From contig NZ_FOSZ01000003.1 of NCBI RefSeq assembly GCF_900114415.1, positions 62,001-126,000 of the forward strand: a stretch of 64,000 nt of DNA. The letters run 5' to 3'. The notes under the pieces were generated by a model. The model was not told the origin of the DNA and ran no database searches. It worked only from the letters and a program-made list of their open reading frames with translations. This DNA comes from Shimia haliotis. Its GTDB lineage: Bacteria > Pseudomonadota > Alphaproteobacteria > Rhodobacterales > Rhodobacteraceae. The stretch's first letter is position 1. Every line of letters begins with the position of its first letter. The position numbers were made by a program, and so were the translations under genes. Positions 9,186-17,850 of the stretch are shown one piece after another.

Positions 9186-10051
9186 GCGGCCTCCTTCTTC
9201 AGCGCCTTGATCGCTTCTTCAAGTTCGCTGAAATTCGGGCGGTTATGGGCTGGCGTGTTCTGACGTCCCACTTCAATGCAAATATTAGGGGAGTGTTGAT
9301 GCAGGTTCGCGACGAGCACTTCGCGAATAAGGCGATAAAAGTGAGCGTCTTCTTCGACGGTGGCTTTGATTTTTGCCGCAAACGGCCCGACGACGCCATA
9401 TGCCAAAAGCACACCCAAAAATGTGCCGACGAGGGCAGAGCCGATCATTTTGCCAAGGATCTCAGGTGGTTGATCAATGGATCCCATGGTCTTGATGACC
9501 CCAAGAACTGCAGCCACAATACCCAAAGCAGGCAAGCCATCCGCCATTGTCTGAAGTGCGTGGGACGAATGCGACATCTCCGCGATGTGGGCATCAATGC
9601 GCTTTTCTAGAACTTCTTCGACTTGATGAGGGTCGTCATAGTTCATCGACGCCGAACGCATGGTGTCGGCAATCAGCGCAACCGCTTCCTTGTCAGCGAG
9701 GATTTGGGGGTAGCGTAGAAAGATACGGGAATGCTCCGGCGATTCGATATGTTCCTCGATCGCCACGGGATTTTTTCGCGCCAGTTTGATCAGTTCAAAC
9801 ATCAAACACATCAGGTCGCGGTAGTCCGCTTCTTTCCATTTGGGCCCTTTGAAAATCCGTCCCAGGTCTTTGAGGGTTTGTTTGACCGCCGCCATTTCAT
9901 TGGACACGAGAAATGCTCCGACACCGGCACCGCCGATGATCATCATTTCAAAAGGCAGGGCCTTGATCACGATTTTCAGGTCCCCACCCGAAAGGAGAAA
10001 CCCTCCGACGATCATGCCGAACACTGTGATAATGCCTACGATTCCCAGCAC
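9182..10051 (-). CDS. motA: MotA, flagellar stator subunit
   Basis: Proton-channel subunit of the flagellar stator. I place the start at GTG 10051, with Shine-Dalgarno CAGGAG at 10061-10066 nine bases upstream; a TTG at 10087 opens the same frame but adds 12 atypical residues. The product has 289 residues and four membrane helices. The two channel prolines are visible as P174 (DGLPALG) and P223 (VVGPFA), and the cytoplasmic charged residues as R92 and E99/E100, matching R90, E98, P173 and P222 of E. coli MotA. motB is not next to it but at 20.7-21.6 kb. Confidence 0.95.
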   Translation of the reverse strand: MLGIVGIITVFGMIVGGFLLSGGDLKIVIKALPFEMMIIGGAGVGAFLVSNEMAAVKQTLKDLGRIFKGPKWKEADYRDLMCLMFELIKLARKNPVAIEEHIESPEHSRIFLRYPQILADKEAVALIADTMRSASMNYDDPHQVEEVLEKRIDAHIAEMSHSSHALQTMADGLPALGIVAAVLGVIKTMGSIDQPPEILGKMIGSALVGTFLGVLLAYGVVGPFAAKIKATVEEDAHFYRLIREVLVANLHQHSPNICIEVGRQNTPAHNRPNFSELEEAIKALKKEAA

Positions 10052-10110
10052 CTGAGCAATCTCCTGTCGGTTTCTTTTGTTCCTCAAACCACAGAGTGGT
10101 TAAGAATTGC

Positions 10111-10755
10111 TCAGTCGGTTGGGACATTTGCGTTTCTTCCGGCGAGAACAACACTGATGGTGTAGGCCGCACGAGGGCTTAGCCCTGCCATTACGCCTGC
10201 TGCGCTCTCCGGATTCATTCGTGCAATAAAGCCCGCCGCAAACTCAGGATCCATTTCTTCAAAGAGAGCCGCGACATTCTTGGGCTTCATGGTTTCATAA
10301 ACTCGCGTCAGTCGTGACACGTCATCGTCCGCTGCGCTTTCGGCCATGGCGATCACGTTGCGCAGATTATCCTCGGCGCGCTCCAACTGCATGAGCTTTC
10401 TGGAGACTTCATCATCGGCCACCGACAGGGCCTGCATTCGGTTGCGAATCTCTTCTTCTTGACGCGTGATACGTTGTTCCCGTTCTTTGAACGTGGCCAT
10501 CAGTGCTCGCAGATCTTCGGGTGGCTCACAGCTTTGAGGGGTCGACATTGCTGCCACAGGAGATGGCATTGGACCGTCTTCACGGGCGATGGCTTCGGTG
10601 GCGCCGACGCCGATGCGTAAAACTGCGGACAGCACCAGAAAGCTTGAGATCACGAACAGACTGCCCCGAGGCGGTTTGGCCGGTTTCTTCGCTTTGGCGC
10701 GCGCGACCTTGCTAGGTTTTACCTGCTTATTTTTGACAGCTTTTTTCTTCGACAT
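10111..10755 (-). CDS. MotE-like motility protein with MgtE-N-type helical domain
   Basis: The 214-residue product has a very basic N-terminus (Lys-rich, residues 1-29), a single hydrophobic segment at about 31-52, a coiled coil (about 80-140), and a C-terminal region with two LxxMDP-like repeats (FEEMDPEFAAGFIARMNPE) typical of MgtE-N/MotE proteins. In Sinorhizobium, MotE is a periplasmic chaperone for MotC. Here it lies between fliL and motA in the same leftward run, just ahead of a large periplasmic protein that could be its client. Confidence 0.72.
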   Translation of the reverse strand: MSKKKAVKNKQVKPSKVARAKAKKPAKPPRGSLFVISSFLVLSAVLRIGVGATEAIAREDGPMPSPVAAMSTPQSCEPPEDLRALMATFKEREQRITRQEEEIRNRMQALSVADDEVSRKLMQLERAEDNLRNVIAMAESAADDDVSRLTRVYETMKPKNVAALFEEMDPEFAAGFIARMNPESAAGVMAGLSPRAAYTISVVLAGRNANVPTD

Positions 10756-10783
10756 CGTGCTGCCTCCTTTTGATCCGCACGCA

Positions 10784-11332
10784 TTAACCTGCGCGTCTGA
10801 ATGTCATTTTTGAGCCCACGCCACCGCGGAGGTTTTTCTTGTTGCGCATTTTGCGGTCTTTGCGGCGTTTGGCCTTGGGGTGATCCTCAGATTCCTCCGC
10901 TACCGGCTCTTTCTCAGGGTCATTTGTCTCGCGGGCAAAAGCGATGCCCTCTTCGAAGTCCTCAGCGGGCTTGCCGATTTCATCGTTGGAGTGGCGCATG
11001 AAGCGTGCTGTCGATTGTGCTTTTTGAAAAGCTTGTAATTCCTCGGGATCCGGCAGGTCGTGCATCGATGCCAACAACAGTTCCATCCGTTTGGACGCAT
11101 CTTCTGCCCGTTTGGTTAGATCACGAAGTTGTTTGGTGGAATTGCCTGCCGTGGCCTGCGCAGACTTCAAGGTCCGCGTAAGATCGTCCACCTGTGTGGA
11201 CAGGACCGCAACAGCACCGCCAACACCGGCCTCAAGATCGTTAAACTTCGCCAATCGGCGCGCTAGCACATAGCAATAGACGCTCGCGCCTAGCGCTCCG
11301 GCGACAAGGAGGATATCTGCAATGATCGTCAT
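10784..11332 (-). CDS. Membrane-anchored coiled-coil protein of the flagellar operon
   Basis: Unrecognised by name. The 182 residues begin with one membrane helix (about 5-25), followed by a coiled coil (about 30-95, with the heptad-like run TRTLKSAQATAGNSTKQLRD) and a disordered, strongly basic C-terminus rich in Lys and Arg. It sits between fliL and the MotE-like gene, with 15 and 28 bp spacing. Small membrane proteins of this sort are common in alphaproteobacterial motor operons, so a stator-related role is plausible but not shown by the sequence. Confidence 0.6.
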   Translation of the reverse strand: MTIIADILLVAGALGASVYCYVLARRLAKFNDLEAGVGGAVAVLSTQVDDLTRTLKSAQATAGNSTKQLRDLTKRAEDASKRMELLLASMHDLPDPEELQAFQKAQSTARFMRHSNDEIGKPAEDFEEGIAFARETNDPEKEPVAEESEDHPKAKRRKDRKMRNKKNLRGGVGSKMTFRRAG

Positions 11333-11347
11333 TTGGGTTTCTCCCGT

Positions 11348-11839
11348 TTAACTCAGCACGAATTCCATAACCAAAAGGTCACGTACCCGTTCTGATCCGG
11401 TCACAATCTGGACCCGGCGCAACATTTGCGCCCGCAATTGAACAAGCGCGTCTGGAGACTCGATGTCCTCCGCGCTCAGTGCCCGAAGATATCCGTTCAA
11501 CACGTCGATAATGCGTGGTTTTACCCGCTCAACTTCTTCGACGTGTTGACTGGGAACCTCAAGCTGGGCGGCAAACCGGAGCAAGTTGGCCGGACCGTCC
11601 GAAGTCAGTGAAACGATAAAGGGGTCAAGCCCCACATAGCCCACATCCGGCAGTGCATCGTAAGAATCTGTGTCGCTTTCTGTTGAAGCTGCGGATTGAG
11701 TTCCGCCGAGCAGATAGCCGGAATAAACCGCAAAAAATCCGCCTGCGCCGCCTAAAAGCGCAAGCACCATTCCGATGATTAGCGGCAGTTTGACGGACTT
11801 CTTTGCCGTCTTTTCCATGTCCGACTCTGTGGTGCTCAT
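11348..11839 (-). CDS. fliL: FliL, flagellar basal-body-associated protein
   Basis: Inner-membrane protein that forms a ring around the stator. The 163-residue product has a short cytoplasmic N-terminus, one membrane helix (about 17-40) and a periplasmic FliL domain with the family pattern VGLDPFIVSL and a C-terminus with VRDLLVMEFVLS. It is the first gene of the long leftward flagellar run and shares its upstream region with divergent fliF. No strong Shine-Dalgarno precedes ATG 11839, so an internal ATG at 11818 is an alternative start. Confidence 0.9.
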   Translation of the reverse strand: MSTTESDMEKTAKKSVKLPLIIGMVLALLGGAGGFFAVYSGYLLGGTQSAASTESDTDSYDALPDVGYVGLDPFIVSLTSDGPANLLRFAAQLEVPSQHVEEVERVKPRIIDVLNGYLRALSAEDIESPDALVQLRAQMLRRVQIVTGSERVRDLLVMEFVLS

Positions 11840-11886
11840 ATCGGGAATCCAAATTCTTCGTTCCCGCCTGTCTAACCATACAGAAA

Positions 11887-11901
11887 CTAACCGATTGTTA
11901 A
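11887..11901. promoter_or_regulatory. Candidate CtrA box between fliL and fliF
   Basis: CTAA-N7-TTAA, one mismatch from the full CtrA site TTAA-N7-TTAA, in the 126-bp region between divergent fliL and fliF. A further TAACCAT, like an extended CtrA half-site, lies about 14 bp away at 11874-11880. CtrA activates flagellar genes in several roseobacters. Confidence 0.5.
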
Positions 11902-11965
11902 GTCAGATGCGTGAAAAGACGACTTGCCGGGCTGGATAGAAAATCCGGTTCTTTGGAGGTTGAAT

Positions 11966-13615
11966 GTGAAACAGATTCTCAACACCTGGTCGAGCTTCGA
12001 CACACGCCGCAAACTGATCATTGCTGGCGCGACCATCGCTGTGTTTGCGGCTGTGCTTATGCTTGCGAAAATCGCGACGCAGCCAAGAATGACCCTTCTT
12101 TACAGTGGCTTGGAAAGCGGAGCTGCAGGGGACGTTGTGCGTTCTTTGGAACAACGCGGTGTTACCTATGAGGTGCGGGGCGGCGCCATTTATGTCGCGG
12201 GCGCACAACGTGACGAACTTCGGATGACACTGGCAAGCGAAGGCCTGCCCGCCAATACGACACAGGGGTATGAGTTGCTTGATTCGCTTTCAGGCTTTGG
12301 CACCACGTCGCAAATGTTTGATGCCGCTTATTGGCGTGCCAAAGAGGGCGAGCTTGCCAGAACCATCGTCGGCAGCCCATTGATCAGCCAGGCCCGTGTG
12401 CACATCGCAAACGCCGGCTCCAACCCGTTTCAGCGCAGCATCAAGTCAACGGCCAGCGTTACCGTGACGCCGACCTCCGGAACGTTGCCTCCGAAACACG
12501 CGCAGGCATTGCGGTTCCTTGTAGCGTCCGCCGTGGCGGGCTTGGCGCCCGAAGATGTGTCCGTAATCGACGGCAATGGCGGGCTAATAGGAGCGGTTGA
12601 GGAAACCAAGACAAACGCGGGTGAGGATCGCGCCGACTCAATGCGTGCATCTGTTCAACGACTGCTAGAGGCGCACGTTGGCGCCGGAAACGCGGTGGTT
12701 GAAGTCAGCATCGACACAGTAACCGAAACCGAATCCATCGTAGAGCGTACGTTTGACCCTGCCAGTCGGGTCGCGATCAGCACCGAAAGCGAAGAGCGCA
12801 GCACCGATTCCCAGAACTCTGAAGGGCAAGTCACCGTCGCCTCAAATCTGCCGGATGGCGACGCGAATGAAACCTCCGGGTCTACCAATCAGAATCGCGA
12901 AACGCGGGAACGCGTGAACTATGAGGTGTCCGAGACACAGCGTGAAATCTTGCGCGAACCCGGCAGCATCCGTCGCCTCTCTGTGGCCGTGCTTATCAAC
13001 GGCAAAGCGCAATTGGATGACGACGGAAATGAAATCATTGTTCCGCGTACCGACGAAGAACTGGGGCATATGCGTGATCTGGTTGCCTCCGCGGTTGGCT
13101 TTAGTGCACCGCGCGGTGACGTGATTACGTTGAAATCTATGAATTTCCTGCCTGCAACTCCAATGGGGACAGCGGCCGATAACTCAATGTTGGGCGGATT
13201 GAATCTGGATGTAATGTCCATCGTGCAAATGGTGATTCTCGCTCTTGTGGCGCTTGGACTCGGCCTTTTTGTCGTGCGGCCCTTGCTGGCGTCTCAAGGC
13301 AGCGGGGCCCAATCGCTTGATGGCAGCGGTGCGCCTATGTTGCCACCAATGGACGGGCCGGGCGATTTTGCACCTCTTCCGCCGCTCGGTGGCGATTTTG
13401 GAGGTGACTTGGGCGCAGACGGTGGCTTTCCAATGCCGATCGCCATGGATGGGGCGACCGGCGACCTTGGCGGCCTTCCCAGCCCCGCAACAGGCGACGG
13501 CACTGATGGTGAGGCCGTGGAGCGTCTGCGCAATCTGATCAGCGACCGGCAGGAAGAAACCGTTGAAATCCTCCGCAGCTGGCTCGAAGACGGACGCAAG
13601 GAGAAGTCGTCATGA
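11966..13615 (+). CDS. fliF: FliF, MS-ring protein
   Basis: Builds the MS-ring, the membrane platform on which the flagellum assembles. I choose GTG 11966, preceded by GGAGG six bases upstream; the frame is open back to TTG 11924 but without a ribosome site. This gives 549 residues, close to E. coli FliF (552). Visible are the N-terminal membrane helix (about 18-38), ring-building domains with SFGTTSQMFD-like and AYWRAKEGELARTI sequences, a Ser/Asn/Thr-rich low-complexity loop, the second membrane helix (about 420-440), and a C-terminal FliG-binding tail ERLRNLISDRQEETVEILR. Confidence 0.96.
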   Translation: MKQILNTWSSFDTRRKLIIAGATIAVFAAVLMLAKIATQPRMTLLYSGLESGAAGDVVRSLEQRGVTYEVRGGAIYVAGAQRDELRMTLASEGLPANTTQGYELLDSLSGFGTTSQMFDAAYWRAKEGELARTIVGSPLISQARVHIANAGSNPFQRSIKSTASVTVTPTSGTLPPKHAQALRFLVASAVAGLAPEDVSVIDGNGGLIGAVEETKTNAGEDRADSMRASVQRLLEAHVGAGNAVVEVSIDTVTETESIVERTFDPASRVAISTESEERSTDSQNSEGQVTVASNLPDGDANETSGSTNQNRETRERVNYEVSETQREILREPGSIRRLSVAVLINGKAQLDDDGNEIIVPRTDEELGHMRDLVASAVGFSAPRGDVITLKSMNFLPATPMGTAADNSMLGGLNLDVMSIVQMVILALVALGLGLFVVRPLLASQGSGAQSLDGSGAPMLPPMDGPGDFAPLPPLGGDFGGDLGADGGFPMPIAMDGATGDLGGLPSPATGDGTDGEAVERLRNLISDRQEETVEILRSWLEDGRKEKSS

Positions 13616-14208
13616 CGATCTCTCATCTGCTGGAAGACTTCGGAACTTGTATCGCGTCGCCAAATGCCCCGAACGCCTCCGACACCGCCGGAGAAGAGGC
13701 GCTGCTGGACAGCTATGAAACCGGATACAAGGCCGGTTGGGCGGATGCGACCCAAGCGAACGCCGATGGGCAAAAAGCCCTGAGCAGCGCTTTGACGGCC
13801 AACCTTCAGGATCTTTCGTTCACATACCATGAGGCGCATGAGGCGGTGCTATCCGACATTGCTCCGATGGTGGAGAAAGCAATCATGACTGTGCTGCCGG
13901 AGCTGGCCCGCAAATCTGTTGGCGCCATCGTGGTCGAAGAACTGCACCGCATCATCGACAGCCATGGCGCAACAGAGGTCTGCCTCATCACATCCATTGA
14001 TGACCATGAAACCGTTGCCGACCTGATGCCGGAAGATTTGCAGTTTCCTGTGACCCTGAAATCCGATCCCGCCTTGGCGTCAGGTCAGGCTCAATTCAAA
14101 TTTGACGCGCGCGAACGGGAAATCGACCTGTCCGAGGTTCTTGGAGCTGTCGAACAGGCCTTTACCGCATTCACGCATGAAACCCGCAAGGAGGCCCAGA
14201 ATGGCTGA
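13612..14208 (+). CDS. fliH: FliH-like regulator of the flagellar export ATPase
   Basis: The 198-residue soluble protein has a Gly/Ala-rich helical N-terminus with GYKAGWADA (a GxxxG-type pattern typical of FliH), a long central helix, and a C-terminal domain like that of FliH/V-type ATPase subunit E. It starts 4 bp inside the end of fliF and overlaps fliN by 8 bp. FliH binds the ATPase FliI and docks it to the C-ring protein FliN, which is consistent with the gene order. fliI is not in the window. Confidence 0.78.
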   Translation: MTISHLLEDFGTCIASPNAPNASDTAGEEALLDSYETGYKAGWADATQANADGQKALSSALTANLQDLSFTYHEAHEAVLSDIAPMVEKAIMTVLPELARKSVGAIVVEELHRIIDSHGATEVCLITSIDDHETVADLMPEDLQFPVTLKSDPALASGQAQFKFDAREREIDLSEVLGAVEQAFTAFTHETRKEAQNG

Positions 14209-14482
14209 CCCAATGACACCCGATTCTTCCAACCCCTTCACCTCGGTTCCGGTGGAGATCACGATATCCGTCGGCAAGGCGCGTCCGGCAATTTCGGATC
14301 TCCTCAAGCTGGGCGAGAATTCTGTACTGCAACTGGACCGCCGCGTGGATGATCCGGTTGAGTTGTTTATCGGTGACAAGCTGATCGCCCGCGGACAATT
14401 GGAAGAGATCGAAGGCAGCGCGGACGGACAGCTTGCCGTGCGACTGACGGAACTCGCAGACTTGCAAAACGGTCTGGGATGA
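14201..14482 (+). CDS. fliN: FliN, C-ring switch protein
   Basis: Flagellar switch component. The ATG at 14201 follows a GGAGG-like sequence at the fliH end; the open frame extends further upstream, but only within fliH. The 93-residue product consists of a short disordered N-terminus and one SpoA (surface presentation of antigens) domain with the hallmark VGKARPAISDLLKLGENSV and LIARGQLEEIEG. It is shorter than E. coli FliN (137 residues), as is common in alphaproteobacteria. Confidence 0.93.
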   Translation: MADPMTPDSSNPFTSVPVEITISVGKARPAISDLLKLGENSVLQLDRRVDDPVELFIGDKLIARGQLEEIEGSADGQLAVRLTELADLQNGLG

Positions 14483-15216
14483 GACGCGCGGCCGCGTTCG
14501 CCGTCGCCACAGTTTCACTAATCGGCTTGACGGTCGATCCGGCGATGGCTCAGGAAGCTTCACTTGTCTCGGGGCTCGAGGGGTCGTTGACCTCGCGCAG
14601 CATCCAACTATTCCTGTTGCTCACAGTGATCTCGCTTGCCCCGGGCATCGCGATCATGATCACCTGTTTTCCGTTTCTCGTGACGGTTTTCTCGATCCTT
14701 CGTCAGGGTCTGGGGCTACAAAACTCGCCGCCCAATATGCTCTTGATATCGCTTGCGATGTTCTTGACCTATTTCGTGATGGAGCCGGTGTTTACGGCCG
14801 CATGGGAGCAGGGGATCACGCCCATGCTCGAAGAACAGATCACCGCGGATGTCGCCTTTGAGCGTACGATGGACCCCTTTCGGATGTTCATGTCCAACCG
14901 TATGGATCCGGACACCTACACCGCATTGGCCTCTTTACGGCCTGACGCGGCGGAGACCCAACCAGGACCTGACGCACCGCTTTCGGTTCTCATTCCGAGC
15001 TTTATGCTATCCGAGATGTCACGCGCTTTTCAGATCGGCTTTCTGATTTTCCTGCCCTTTCTCATTATCGACCTCGTTGTGGCGGCGGTGCTGATGTCGA
15101 TGGGTATGATGATGGTGCCGCCTGCGATCGTTTCCCTGCCGTTCAAACTTAGCTTCTTTGTATTGGCAGACGGCTGGAGTCTGATTGCCGGCGCTTTGGT
15201 GCGAAGCTATTTCTAG
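14479..15216 (+). CDS. fliP: FliP, flagellar export gate protein
   Basis: Core pore subunit of the FliPQR export gate. The 245-residue product has a cleavable signal peptide (ending about residue 25, PAMAQ) and four membrane helices. The family signatures are visible as SLAPGIAIMITCFPFLVTV-type sequence in the first helix pair, FMLSEMSRAFQIGFLIFLP and VAAVLMSMGMMMVPP. It overlaps fliN by 4 bp and closes the fliF-fliH-fliN-fliP set. Confidence 0.97.
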   Translation: MRRAAAFAVATVSLIGLTVDPAMAQEASLVSGLEGSLTSRSIQLFLLLTVISLAPGIAIMITCFPFLVTVFSILRQGLGLQNSPPNMLLISLAMFLTYFVMEPVFTAAWEQGITPMLEEQITADVAFERTMDPFRMFMSNRMDPDTYTALASLRPDAAETQPGPDAPLSVLIPSFMLSEMSRAFQIGFLIFLPFLIIDLVVAAVLMSMGMMMVPPAIVSLPFKLSFFVLADGWSLIAGALVRSYF

Positions 15217-15314
15217 GCGGATGCCGGCCGAAAGGGATGCGCTTTTGGGTGTGTCACTGGAAGATGCGCTGGCGCCTGCTTACTTGCTCTTGTGATAGGC
15301 AAGGACAGTATTCG

Positions 15315-15629
15315 ATGTCACATCCTCTAAACCCTGCCATTGAAATGGCAATGCAGTCGGCTGAACGCTCCGACGAGTTCAAGGATCTTGCGGGGGCAGG
15401 GCGCCCTTTGGAGTTTCTCTCTCGGCCCAAGGATGCGGTAGTCGACCGCATCATGAAGGAAAACAAAGTGGTGCCAGTTGCCGTGCAGCTCAAAAAGCAG
15501 CTTTCTGAGTTGCACGCAGCGCTCAAAGCGGAAACCGATCCGGGCAAACGCAAAGACCTGATGCGGCAGATCTCGGATCATCAACTTCGGCTTGCCCTCG
15601 AACTTGAGGCACTAAACAAATATGGCTAG
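15315..15629 (+). CDS. DUF1992 (DnaJ-homologue C-terminal-like) small protein
   Basis: The 104-residue soluble protein starts at ATG 15315. It carries the DUF1992 pattern: an N-terminal IEMAMQSAERSDEFKDLAG segment, then GRPL, and a basic helical C-terminus. Function is unknown; the family is named for similarity to the C-terminal part of a DnaJ homologue. It lies 98 bp after fliP in the same direction and converges on the flgI terminator. Nothing ties it to motility except position. Confidence 0.75.
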   Translation: MSHPLNPAIEMAMQSAERSDEFKDLAGAGRPLEFLSRPKDAVVDRIMKENKVVPVAVQLKKQLSELHAALKAETDPGKRKDLMRQISDHQLRLALELEALNKYG

Positions 15630-15657
15630 GCGCCGCCGTTTGGATGTGTCCGAGTAC

Positions 15658-15690
15658 AAAAATGGGCGGCACCGTTTCCGGATACCGCCC
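15658..15690 (-). terminator. Rho-independent terminator after flgI
   Basis: GGGCGG at 15664-15669 pairs with CCGCCC at 15685-15690, with a smaller CCG/CGG stem inside the loop. Read leftward, the stem is followed by ATTTTT. It lies 38 bp beyond the flgI stop, and serves the flgE-flgK-flgL-flgI set. Confidence 0.72.
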
Positions 15691-15727
15691 GTCCGGCAAC
15701 TCCCCAGACGCCAGACATCTCTGCAAC

Positions 15728-16840
15728 CTATCTCACAATAAACTCCGCATGCAGCGCACCGGCTGCTTTGATCGATTTGAGAATGTCGATCATGTCATGT
15801 GGTGCCACACCAAGCGCGTTCAAGCCGGCAATCACCTCGCTCAAAGATGTGCCCTCCGGGACTTCGGCAAGGCCGGTTGTTTCGCCTTTGTCGATTTCCG
15901 CATCGGTGCGGGGCACAACAACTGTTCGGCCATTGGCAAAGGGGTTGGGTTGCACAACGAGGGGCTGTTCCTGAATGCGCAGTGTCAGATTGCCCTGTGA
16001 TACCGCAACTCGTGAAATCCGCACATCCTCACCCATCACAATGGTGCCGGAGCGCTGGTCCACCACGACGCGCGCCTTAAGTTGCGGGGCGACGCGGATG
16101 TTTTCAATCTGGCCAAGGGCATGCGCGGCCGTGGGTTGGCCTGTGCGCTGAATATCCACCTCGACCGTGCCGGCGTCGGTCATCAACGCCACCTGTCTGC
16201 CAAAGTTCTGGTTGATCGCATTTTCGATACGGCCAGCGGTGGTGAAATCCGGTTCCCGCAGCGCCAGTCGTAGGCTTCGTAGCGATGTGAAGTCGAATTC
16301 GATCTCACGTTCGACGCGAGCGCCTGACGGGATCACTCCGGCTGTTGGCACACCCTGAACCACACCTCCGCCATCGCCTTTAACCGAAATTCCTCCCGCG
16401 ATGATGGTGCCTTGTGCCACCGCATAAATTTCCCCGTCGGCCGCGTTGAGCGGTGTCATGACCAACGTGCCGCCCAACAGACTATCCGCGTCGCCAATCG
16501 CCGAAACAGTTACGTCTATTTGGCTCCCTGCGCGCGAGAACGGAGGCAGAGTTGCTGTCACAAACACCGCTGCCACGTTGTCAGGCCGCAATTGTTCGCC
16601 GGTCACGTTGACTCCGAGTCGTTCCAGAATGTTGGACATGATTTCTTCGGTGAAGGGCGCATTGCGCAGGCTGTCGCCCGATCCATTCAAGCCCACAACC
16701 AGACCATAGCCTACAAGGTCGTTTGACCGGACACCGTCGAAGTCGACCAGATCCTTGATGCGAATTTCATTCGCAGTGGCCATCGCTGGCAACAGGATCA
16801 ACACGCTCACTACTTGAGCGATTTTTAGGAGAAGTTTCAT
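15728..16840 (-). CDS. flgI: FlgI, flagellar P-ring protein
   Basis: Periplasmic P-ring subunit that surrounds the rod in the peptidoglycan layer. The 370-residue precursor has a signal peptide (residues 1-23, ending MATANE), then the well-conserved IRIKDLVDFDGVRSNDLVGY and GYGLVVGLNGSGD. The C-terminal half has ARVVVDQRSGTIVMGEDVRI and ALGVAPHDMIDILKSIKAAG. It overlaps flgL by 4 bp and is last in the set. Its chaperone gene flgA is at the left window edge. Confidence 0.97.
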   Translation of the reverse strand: MKLLLKIAQVVSVLILLPAMATANEIRIKDLVDFDGVRSNDLVGYGLVVGLNGSGDSLRNAPFTEEIMSNILERLGVNVTGEQLRPDNVAAVFVTATLPPFSRAGSQIDVTVSAIGDADSLLGGTLVMTPLNAADGEIYAVAQGTIIAGGISVKGDGGGVVQGVPTAGVIPSGARVEREIEFDFTSLRSLRLALREPDFTTAGRIENAINQNFGRQVALMTDAGTVEVDIQRTGQPTAAHALGQIENIRVAPQLKARVVVDQRSGTIVMGEDVRISRVAVSQGNLTLRIQEQPLVVQPNPFANGRTVVVPRTDAEIDKGETTGLAEVPEGTSLSEVIAGLNALGVAPHDMIDILKSIKAAGALHAEFIVR

Positions 16841-17847
16841 CTCATGTAATCCATTAGGGACATGCTGTTGAGCCGTGCAGTGACGGTGTAAATCATTTCC
16901 AACTGGTATTGAGCGGCTTGAAATTGTCCGGCCACCTCTGTGGAGTCGACGGTCACAATATCGTTGTGGGCCATTGTCAACGCCGTGCGAGAGCTGGCGT
17001 TCTGGGTCTCTGCAATTTCGATCCGCTCTTCGGCATATCCAAGGCCTGCCCGGGTGTGCGTCAGGGCATCCTGGTTGGATAACAACGACTGGCCTGCGGT
17101 GTCTAGAAGTTCGAGCTTTTCTTCAGGACTCAGGGCCAGTCCCGGATCGTTTGCAATCGCTGCTGTCGCCATATCTCGCATCAGAATGCGCAGTTCCTCG
17201 TCATCCGCTTTGATCTCTGCGGATGCGCTTTGGCTTTCACTCAACTGGAAAGGCGACAGGTAGTCAGACGATCCGAGATAGCCAACGGTCTCAAACCCAC
17301 CGCCCGGAGACATGAACCAGTCATCCACCGCCGTGATAACATCGCTCACGGTTGCGGCACCTGCCACCGCAGCGGACAAGTGGGTCATCATCTCGTCGGC
17401 ACTTATGGTTGCAGCTCCGTCTACCGCGGCACCCGCGAACAGGCTTTTGTCACCTGTTCGGCCATTCAGAGAGCTGATCAGAGTGTCAAAATCCTGCATG
17501 GCTGCATCGCTTGCGGTTGCGGCTGCGCTGCCAGTGCCATTCGCGGCGGTCGTGATCAAATCAGCACTGAGATCAGAGGACATTGTTTGTACGCGATCCA
17601 ACGTGATTTGCAATGTGTCGGTGAACATGCGTGCATCGAGAACAGAGTGGTCATAGCTGTCCAAAACAGTGAGTTGCCTGTTGATGTCATTGAGCATTTG
17701 AAAATCGCCGCCGACAGACTGGCCGACGTCGGACTTCAATCCGGACGCAAGTTCCAGTGAAAGTCGATCCATGTTTCCTTTGACCGAGGTCATCTGCGTT
17801 TGCATCATCACGTGACGTGCGAGGTTGCCAAAGCCGACATTTGTCAT
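16837..17847 (-). CDS. flgL: FlgL, hook-filament junction protein
   Basis: Hook-associated protein 3, joining hook to filament. The 336 residues show the flagellin-like helical termini: an N-terminal RHVMMQTQMTSVKGNMDRLS segment and a C-terminal helix with QYQLEMIYTVTARLNSMSL. The central part is variable. It lies between flgK (3-bp gap) and flgI (4-bp overlap), an arrangement common in roseobacters. Confidence 0.9.
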   Translation of the reverse strand: MTNVGFGNLARHVMMQTQMTSVKGNMDRLSLELASGLKSDVGQSVGGDFQMLNDINRQLTVLDSYDHSVLDARMFTDTLQITLDRVQTMSSDLSADLITTAANGTGSAAATASDAAMQDFDTLISSLNGRTGDKSLFAGAAVDGAATISADEMMTHLSAAVAGAATVSDVITAVDDWFMSPGGGFETVGYLGSSDYLSPFQLSESQSASAEIKADDEELRILMRDMATAAIANDPGLALSPEEKLELLDTAGQSLLSNQDALTHTRAGLGYAEERIEIAETQNASSRTALTMAHNDIVTVDSTEVAGQFQAAQYQLEMIYTVTARLNSMSLMDYMR

Positions 17848-17850
17848 GGT

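Noticed and set aside
15221..15295. A 24-codon frame between fliP and the DUF1992 gene
   Set aside because: No usable ribosome site and no resemblance to a known small flagellar protein such as FliQ, which is about 88 residues.
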